From Bacteroidota bacterium (lineage in GTDB: Bacteria; Bacteroidota; Rhodothermia; Rhodothermales; UBA10348), in the NCBI GenBank assembly GCA_004356265.1, contig SMXK01000127.1, forward strand, positions 1 through 11,220: DNA of 11,220 nt, written 5' to 3'. Below, in pieces: positions 6,399 through 11,220 of this stretch (position 1 is the first letter of the stretch; every line of letters begins with the position of its first letter). Under the pieces are notes generated by a model. It was not told the DNA's origin. It was given only the letters and a program-made list of their open reading frames with translations, and ran no database searches. A program made the translations under genes and the position numbers.

Positions 6399-7736
6399 AT
6401 GAAAATCACATTTCTCACCATATTGTTGTTGGTTGTCTCGGTATTGCCCGTACAGTCGAGCGCTATAACCGGTATACACTCCCGGACGGGCGACATCACG
6501 CATGTCGAACGGGTAGAAGTCGATCGTGACCCGGAAACCGGGGAATATGTAGTCAGAATTTTCACCACTGGTCAGCGCCCCGGGTTTTCCGAGTCGGTAC
6601 CTTGGGGAATCTCTGGTGTGTCGATCGAACTGAAAAAAGTTAGGCTGTCTCAGTCCTACACACAGTCGAGCGCTGCCGGTCCGTTAATGGCCTATAATCT
6701 TGTTCAGGATCAGGAAAATGTTCTGGTACGATTGTCGTTTCTCACAGACAACATTAAGCCGAGCATCTACTGGTCCGAAAAAAGCAGCGCTATTCTTATT
6801 ACCCTGAAAAGCAGTGATTTGAAATCGCCGCCGACCGTTGTTGCCATCGCCCAGCCAACATATCCCGTAGAACAATATGCGGTCGGAATGCCCGCCCCAG
6901 AAGTATCCTCCAGCGAATCGCAAGGAGCACGTAACACGCCTCCGGTGGATTTTCGCAGTCGGCTTCTGGCCACTGCTCGCGACCTATCCGATGGCCGAAC
7001 GCCGATGCCGTATATAAGCTCAGGAAAGTGGAAATTGGATACAATAGTCCTTGATGCCGGTCACGGCGGCTGGGACGAAGGCGCGGTAGGTCACAATGGA
7101 CTGATGGAGAAGGATCTTGCTTTACTCATCGTACGAAAACTGGGCTCTCGAATAGAACACGAACTCGGAATCAGAGTCGTATACACCCGAACCGAAGATT
7201 CCTTCATTCCGCTCGTCGAACGCGGGCGCATCGCCAATCAGTACGGGGGGAAATTGTTTATTTCGATCCATGCAAACCAGGCCTACTCCCGAAATGCCCA
7301 TGGAACTGAAACCTACTTCCTTGGAATACATCGAGGAGATTCGGCCCGGGTCGTCATGGAACGAGAGAACGAAATTATCCGACTTGAGGAAAATGCGCAC
7401 GAGTACGGTTCATTTGATGCCGAGGAGTTGGCTATGCGCCGCATTTCTCAAAGCGCGAATCTCCAGCAGAGCGAAAAACTCGCTGCATTGGTCGAAGAAT
7501 CGTTTTCCGAATCAGCTGGCCGAAAATCCAGAGGGGTGAAACAGGCCGGGTTTTACGTCCTGTTCGGTGCGTCTATGCCGTCAGTTCTGGTTGAGCTCGG
7601 TTTTTTGTCCAATTCCAAAGAAGAGTCTTATCTTAACTCCCGCGAGGGACAGGCGGCTTTGACAGAATCTATATTCCTTGCTGTATCGCGCTTTCGAGCC
7701 GAGTACGAAAAAGGTCTCAGTATTACTGTCCATTAA
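6399..7736 (+). CDS. Exported N-acetylmuramoyl-L-alanine amidase (AMIN + Amidase_3, AmiA/B/C-like)
   Basis: A 445-residue zinc amidase that would cleave the bond between MurNAc and L-Ala of the stem peptide, typically during daughter-cell separation. The first 22 residues form a signal peptide (MKITFLTILLLVVSVLP, cleavage near VQSSA). Residues about 34-137 are beta-rich and resemble an AMIN domain, which targets such enzymes to septal peptidoglycan. A linker follows, then Amidase_3 (about 212-435). Zinc ligands are His222 (DAGHGG), Glu237 (MEKDL) and His291 (SIHAN), and the catalytic Glu399 is in LVELGFLSN. Between the last His and the catalytic Glu is a long charged helical insert (about 312-372), matching the autoinhibitory helix of AmiB/AmiC-type enzymes that need an EnvC/NlpD-like activator; no activator gene is visible here. 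apt starts 3 bases after the stop. Confidence 0.95.
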   Translation: MKITFLTILLLVVSVLPVQSSAITGIHSRTGDITHVERVEVDRDPETGEYVVRIFTTGQRPGFSESVPWGISGVSIELKKVRLSQSYTQSSAAGPLMAYNLVQDQENVLVRLSFLTDNIKPSIYWSEKSSAILITLKSSDLKSPPTVVAIAQPTYPVEQYAVGMPAPEVSSSESQGARNTPPVDFRSRLLATARDLSDGRTPMPYISSGKWKLDTIVLDAGHGGWDEGAVGHNGLMEKDLALLIVRKLGSRIEHELGIRVVYTRTEDSFIPLVERGRIANQYGGKLFISIHANQAYSRNAHGTETYFLGIHRGDSARVVMERENEIIRLEENAHEYGSFDAEELAMRRISQSANLQQSEKLAALVEESFSESAGRKSRGVKQAGFYVLFGASMPSVLVELGFLSNSKEESYLNSREGQAALTESIFLAVSRFRAEYEKGLSITVH

Positions 7737-7739
7737 ATT

Positions 7740-8261
7740 ATGCCTGCAAGGCTGCGCGCTGCTGTTCGAACGATCGCTGATTTCCCGGAAAAAGGGATCC
7801 TGTTTCGAGATATGACGCCGATTTTGGCCTCCAGTGAACTGCTCCGAATTGCCGTAAGAGAACTTTCTGAGCCCTTTCGTGACCTGAATATTACCCGCGT
7901 CGCAGGCATTGAGTCGAGAGGATTTATTCTGGGCCCGATGATCGCGGACGTGCTCGGTACGGGATTCATACCGATTCGGAAAGCAGGTAAACTACCGGCG
8001 CAAACACTTAACGAGTCGTACGATCTGGAGTACGGCTCGGACTCGATTGAAGTTCATACCGACGCCATTCGGCCAGGCGACCGAATTCTTATACACGATG
8101 ATGTAATCGCGACGGGCGGAACAGCCTCAGCGGCACGACGATTGGTTGAAAAGGCGGGAGGAATCGTTGCCGGGTATTCATTTTTAATCGAGATCCAGGA
8201 TCTCGGCGGGGTACCTCATCTTGGATCCGGTGCACCGGTTTTATCTGTCCTTCCCTACTGA
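7740..8261 (+). CDS. apt: Adenine phosphoribosyltransferase
   Basis: A 173-residue cytoplasmic purine salvage enzyme that converts adenine and PRPP to AMP and pyrophosphate. It has the usual family length and order of motifs: FPEKGILFRDMTPIL (15-29), AGIESRGFILG (55-65), the flexible-loop region IRKAGKLP (79-86), LEYGSDSIEVH (96-106), and the PRPP-binding segment ILIHDDVIATGGTASAA (116-132). All residues expected for activity appear to be present. It begins 3 bases after the amidase stop with no Shine-Dalgarno and ends 4 bases before the lipoprotein ATG, so it is probably co-transcribed with both. The functional link between purine salvage and a septal amidase is unclear and may be only positional. 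Confidence 0.96.
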   Translation: MPARLRAAVRTIADFPEKGILFRDMTPILASSELLRIAVRELSEPFRDLNITRVAGIESRGFILGPMIADVLGTGFIPIRKAGKLPAQTLNESYDLEYGSDSIEVHTDAIRPGDRILIHDDVIATGGTASAARRLVEKAGGIVAGYSFLIEIQDLGGVPHLGSGAPVLSVLPY

Positions 8262-8265
8262 ATCC

Positions 8266-8832
8266 ATGCGACACTCCGGAACCCTCAGACTTGCCACGTT
8301 ACTGTGTTTTTTATTGTGGCTCACAGGTTGTGACACCTTGGCGCCTGAAGATTCAGTTTTTCTAACGTACACATTCAGAACGGATGCCGCCGGAGAGGTT
8401 ATTCGGTACAATTTCTCTGCGAACGAAATTCAGAACGGTGTATCGGCCCAACTGTCCTGTGATTGCGTACTCGATATCGAACCATTCCTGATCTCCAGGA
8501 GCTACTCGCAATCGGAAATACTTTCGGCAACAGTCACCGCGGCCCGCATTAAAGCATTTTTCCCGATCGGTAAAAAGTTAGACTATCTGGATAATGCCAG
8601 ACTGAATTTAGAGGCGCCAGCAGTCATTTCGAGCCTCATCGCCCAGGATGATACATTTCCGTCAGCCCAAGAGGTTGCATTAACGGTAGTACCGGACGTT
8701 TCCGTGACTTCGCACATGAAAGCCACCTGGAGTGTTCCTGTTCTTACGATTATAACCAGCTCTCTTACGCCCGGAACGGAGTATGAGCTTGGCATTGAGT
8801 TCACGGTAGAACTCGAAATGAAAGGATTATAA
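8266..8832 (+). CDS. Small lipoprotein of unknown function
   Basis: A 188-residue protein I do not recognise. The ATG at 8266 is preferred over an upstream in-frame TTG at 8221, which lies inside apt, because it gives a textbook lipoprotein signal: MRHSGTLR, a hydrophobic core, and the lipobox LTGC with the acylated Cys at position 22. Mature residue +2 is Asp. In E. coli that would favour inner-membrane retention, but the rule may not hold in this lineage. The mature protein is rich in Thr, Ser and Val with alternating hydrophobic residues, suggesting a beta-sandwich or a beta-rich export-associated fold. A CDC motif (Cys65 and Cys67) could form a disulfide or bind metal. It is the last gene of the amidase-apt operon, and its stop is 17 bases from the stop of the convergent ridA gene. 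Confidence 0.8.
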   Translation: MRHSGTLRLATLLCFLLWLTGCDTLAPEDSVFLTYTFRTDAAGEVIRYNFSANEIQNGVSAQLSCDCVLDIEPFLISRSYSQSEILSATVTAARIKAFFPIGKKLDYLDNARLNLEAPAVISSLIAQDDTFPSAQEVALTVVPDVSVTSHMKATWSVPVLTIITSSLTPGTEYELGIEFTVELEMKGL

Positions 8833-8849
8833 AATCGACTGGTGAGTGC

Positions 8850-9251
8850 TTATTTGACCGCGACGCAAGATATTTCCACCTTCGCCCCTCTGGGAAGTGC
8901 GCCTACTCCTATTGCTTCTCTAGTCGGGGCATTCTCCCCGAAATATCTGCCATAGATTTCGTTTACTTGACCATAGTCGTTTATATCCAGAAGATATACG
9001 CGGCAGTGAACGACGTGCGCAAGGCTCATATCGGCCGCAGCCAAGACAGCAGTCAGATTCTCCATCACTCGCTCCGTCTCTGATTCAATTCCATCTGAAT
9101 TCAGATGTCCGGTTTCAGGGTCGATCGCGATCTGACCAGAGCAGTAAAGCGTATCGCCGACCAATATGGCCTGACTGTATGGACCGATGGCTGCGGGGGC
9201 GCCCCCGGTCTTAATAATTGTACGGGGCAGTAATACCTCTTTCCTTCCCAT
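8850..9251 (-). CDS. ridA: RidA family enamine/imine deaminase
   Basis: A 133-residue member of the YjgF/YER057c/UK114 family, the only gene on the minus strand. RidA proteins form trimers and hydrolyse reactive 2-aminoacrylate and related enamines released by PLP enzymes such as threonine dehydratase, protecting other PLP enzymes. Family motifs are APAAIGPYSQA (18-28), LYCSGQIAIDPETG (35-48), VHCRVYLLDINDY (81-93) and the C-terminal NAPTREAIGVGALPRGAKVEIS. Arg111 matches the conserved substrate-carboxylate-binding Arg of active RidA (Arg105 in E. coli), and Glu127 matches Glu120. The N-terminus is about 8-9 residues longer than usual, but the ATG at 9251 has a good Shine-Dalgarno, which supports this start. 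It is divergent from the SDR gene. Confidence 0.95.
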   Translation of the reverse strand: MGRKEVLLPRTIIKTGGAPAAIGPYSQAILVGDTLYCSGQIAIDPETGHLNSDGIESETERVMENLTAVLAAADMSLAHVVHCRVYLLDINDYGQVNEIYGRYFGENAPTREAIGVGALPRGAKVEISCVAVK

Positions 9252-9382
9252 CCGATCTTCTTCCTGTTATATATTGTTTCGAAATCTGATCTTGCGACCA
9301 TCCTGCCTGCATCTACGCTAAGTTCATCAGGAATTGGCCACTTGACAAGCGAATATTATTCAAAGAATCTGGTCCGGTATTA
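9252..9382. promoter_or_regulatory. Divergent intergenic region between ridA and the SDR gene
   Basis: 131 bases separate the two divergent starts and must contain promoters for both. On the + strand TTGACA at 9342-9347 is a perfect -35 hexamer, but the sequence 17 bases further on (GAATCT) is a poor -10, so the element is uncertain. On the - strand an AT-rich TATATAAC stretch (about 9266-9273) lies too close to the ridA ribosome binding site to serve as its -10. No repeats or operator-like palindrome stand out. Confidence 0.35.
9257..9265 (-). promoter_or_regulatory. Ribosome binding site of ridA
   Basis: On the minus strand AGGAAGAAG lies just upstream of the ridA ATG, with 8 bases between AGGAAG and the start codon. 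It is the only strong Shine-Dalgarno-like sequence before any start in the window, and it decides in favour of the longer RidA N-terminus. Confidence 0.6.
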
Positions 9383-10192
9383 ATGAATCTGGGATTATCT
9401 GACTCTGTTGCCTTTGTAGCGGGTGCCAGTAGCGGCCTGGGACGTGCAGTGGCAAAAGAGTTGTTACGCGAGGGAGCCCGCGTTGCGATTTGCTCCCGAA
9501 ACAGTGAAAGAATAGAGGATGCCGCAGCGCATCTCAGGGAATTTGCGAAAGAGCCGTCACACGTATTACCGATAGCCTGTGACGTCACAGATGAAGCTCA
9601 GATCGAAGCGGCATTGGACAAGACAATCGCCGCCTTTGGTCATCTGAATTTGTTGTTGACCAACTCTGGTGGCCCTGCAACCGGGATGATTGACGATTTC
9701 GCCGCTTCAGACTGGCGCAATGCCATTGAATTAAACCTGATGAGCACCATTAACTTGACACGATACGCCTTACCCTGGTTGAGACAAGCTGCGGGTAATA
9801 CTCGTCATGCCAGTATACTGATGGTTTCTTCGTTGTCGGCGAAACAACCCGTGCCAGGACTGTATTTATCGAACGTATCGCGAGCAGGGGTGCAGGGGTT
9901 TGCCAAAAGTTTATCGGAAGAAGTCGGTCAGGAAGGGATTACAGTAAATACGATCCTGCCGGGATACACCAAAACGAACCGACTCTCTCACCTGTCAGAG
10001 AGCCTGCACGCCCAGACAGGCGAATCTATTGAAAGCATTGAAGCCGGGTGGTCTGCAAACAGCGCTCTGAAGCGGATCGGCACGGAAGACGAGTTTGCTG
10101 CTGCTGCCGTATTTCTTCTGAGCAGTCGGGCGACCTTTATTACGGGCGTGGCTCTGACTGTTGACGGAGGTGCCGTCAAATCAATATTATAG
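9383..10192 (+). CDS. SDR family oxidoreductase with a non-classical active site (FabG-like)
   Basis: A 269-residue short-chain dehydrogenase/reductase with a Rossmann fold and a probable NAD(P) cofactor. The cofactor motif GASSGLG (14-20), Arg39 after the second strand (CSRN), CDVTD (66-70), NSGG (94-97, replacing the usual NAGG), Asn118 and Ser150 are in place, and the C-terminus has the usual PGYTKT and FITGVALTVDGG. The catalytic YxxxK is missing: the segment reads LYLSNVSRAGV, so Ser163 occupies the Tyr position and Arg167 the Lys position; Tyr161 is two residues out of register. A subgroup of FabG-like SDRs with this L-S-N-x-x-R-A pattern is known, and its reaction is, as far as I know, not settled. 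It may be a reductase with altered chemistry or a non-catalytic relative. The next gene begins 23 bases downstream, and no Shine-Dalgarno precedes this ATG. Confidence 0.92.
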   Translation: MNLGLSDSVAFVAGASSGLGRAVAKELLREGARVAICSRNSERIEDAAAHLREFAKEPSHVLPIACDVTDEAQIEAALDKTIAAFGHLNLLLTNSGGPATGMIDDFAASDWRNAIELNLMSTINLTRYALPWLRQAAGNTRHASILMVSSLSAKQPVPGLYLSNVSRAGVQGFAKSLSEEVGQEGITVNTILPGYTKTNRLSHLSESLHAQTGESIESIEAGWSANSALKRIGTEDEFAAAAVFLLSSRATFITGVALTVDGGAVKSIL

Positions 10193-10215
10193 TCGTGCCC
10201 GCCAAATCGTTTATT

Positions 10216-11208
10216 ATGATGCGATTGTTCTCCCGATTCCTGTTCTCGTGCCTTGCGTTGTCGATCTCGTTTATTGAGATTTCTGTTGCTCAAGACACCG
10301 GCAGCGACGAGGACCCATATATATTTGTACTTGGAATTTCACAGGACGGGGGCACACCCCAGGCGGGCAGCAATGATCATCCTGCATGGACCGACCCATC
10401 GAAACGACGCCTGGCAACCAGTCTTGGACTGATCGATCCCCGGTCTGGAAAAACTTGGATGTTCGAAGCGTCACCAGATTTCCGGCAACAATGGTATGAC
10501 CTGGATATGCAATCGAGGTCACATTCGTCTCAGGAAACGAGCCGTGATACCATCCCGAGACGCGCAGCACCAGATGGTATTTTCCTTACCCATGCTCACA
10601 TGGGACATTATGTAGGCTTGATGTTTCTGGGGCATGAATCGATGGGTGCGTCCCATTTGACCGTATACGCCATGGAGGAGATGGCGGATTATTTGTCCTA
10701 CAACGGGCCGTGGGAGCAACTGGTACGGTATGACAATATTGCCATTCGCGAACTGAGGCACAGCGTTCCGGTCCAATTAACCGATGACATTCGCGTGATA
10801 CCGTTGCTCGTTCCCCACCGGCAAGAATATTCAGAAGTCGTCGGATACAGGATTGAAGGCCCGAATCGGACCGTTTTGTTTATTCCCGATATAGACAGCT
10901 GGTCTGATTGGGATCTGGAGGGCACCAGAATTGAGCGCATTATTGAAACGGTCGACGTGGCCTATGTGGACGGTACTTTCTTTGGAGACGGGGAAATTCC
11001 CGGGCGTGATATGAGCACGTTCCCACATCCATTTATCACTACGACCATGGATCGATTGGCTGATCTTCCGGAAAATCAACGATCCAAAATCAGATTCATC
11101 CACCTGAATCATACCAATCCGGCGTCGGATCCATCGTCGTCCGAGGCACAGCAAATTTCAGAACGGGGATTTAATGTCGCTGTTCGAGGCGAAATCACCA
11201 GGCTTTGA
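10216..11208 (+). CDS. Exported metallo-beta-lactamase-fold hydrolase, PqqB-like
   Basis: A 330-residue protein with a signal peptide (hydrophobic core then SVA/QD, cleavage near residue 25). Starts at ATG 10216, ATG 10219 or GTG 10195 are possible; the ATGs give the more usual n-region. The metal-binding motif is HAHMGH (126-131), where the common HxHxDH has Gly in place of Asp, as in some PqqB-like proteins. Further ligand candidates are His201 in VPHRQEYSEVVGYRI, Asp225 in FIPDIDSW and His299 in IHLNHTNP, and the N-terminus has LGISQDGGTPQAG. These match a family of exported PqqB-like hydrolases of unsettled function; no other pqq gene is present, so a role in PQQ synthesis is unlikely. 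The predicted mature protein has no cysteine. It follows the SDR gene by 23 bases and is probably in the same transcript. Confidence 0.9.
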   Translation: MMRLFSRFLFSCLALSISFIEISVAQDTGSDEDPYIFVLGISQDGGTPQAGSNDHPAWTDPSKRRLATSLGLIDPRSGKTWMFEASPDFRQQWYDLDMQSRSHSSQETSRDTIPRRAAPDGIFLTHAHMGHYVGLMFLGHESMGASHLTVYAMEEMADYLSYNGPWEQLVRYDNIAIRELRHSVPVQLTDDIRVIPLLVPHRQEYSEVVGYRIEGPNRTVLFIPDIDSWSDWDLEGTRIERIIETVDVAYVDGTFFGDGEIPGRDMSTFPHPFITTTMDRLADLPENQRSKIRFIHLNHTNPASDPSSSEAQQISERGFNVAVRGEITRL

Positions 11209-11220
11209 CGCGGCCAGGCT

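Noticed and set aside
6452..6674. 13-base direct repeat ACAGTCGAGCGCT at 6452-6464 and 6662-6674 inside the amidase gene.
   Set aside because: It encodes the unremarkable QSSA in both places within a normal open frame; a chance repeat of this length with shared codons is the simplest explanation.
8833..8849. Bidirectional terminator between the converging lipoprotein and ridA genes.
   Set aside because: The 17-base gap has no stem of useful length and no T-run on either strand.

Overview
The window is a gene-dense stretch of bacterial chromosome with no tRNA, rRNA, CRISPR array, insertion sequence or phage gene that I can see. It holds eleven protein genes, ten on the + strand and one (ridA) on the - strand. 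Most starts lack a Shine-Dalgarno sequence, and genes within operons are only 3-5 bases apart. Together with the kinds of genes present (MltD-type transglycosylase with many LysM repeats, AMIN/Amidase_3 amidase, exported PqqB-like hydrolase, SDR with a non-classical active site), this suggests a Gram-negative member of the Bacteroidota/Rhodothermota/Balneolota group. That placement is inference, at roughly 55-60% confidence.

Layout. (1) 1-756 is the C-terminal half of a propionyl-CoA-type carboxyltransferase beta subunit, cut by the window edge. Five bases later comes a 747-residue exported lytic transglycosylase with four clear LysM domains (762-3005). (2) 3129-6330 looks like one operon: an ECF sigma factor, a single-span membrane protein that is probably its anti-sigma factor, and two exported proteins that are paralogues of each other and end in a conserved charged coiled-coil and a terminal Trp. 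An intrinsic terminator at 6296-6330 closes it. (3) 6399-8832 is a second tight operon: exported N-acetylmuramoyl-L-alanine amidase, adenine phosphoribosyltransferase (apt) and a small lipoprotein of unknown function. (4) ridA (8850-9251, - strand) converges on that operon and diverges from (5) an SDR oxidoreductase lacking the classical Tyr/Lys pair, followed by an exported PqqB-like metallo-beta-lactamase-fold hydrolase (10216-11208).

How the parts may fit together. Two peptidoglycan hydrolases, a glycan-cutting transglycosylase and a peptide-releasing amidase, flank the sigma-factor operon. The sigma/anti-sigma/paired coiled-coil unit is therefore a reasonable candidate for an envelope-sensing system, and it is the best candidate here for something not yet described. 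The rest is mostly housekeeping: propionyl-CoA metabolism, adenine salvage and enamine/imine detoxification by RidA.
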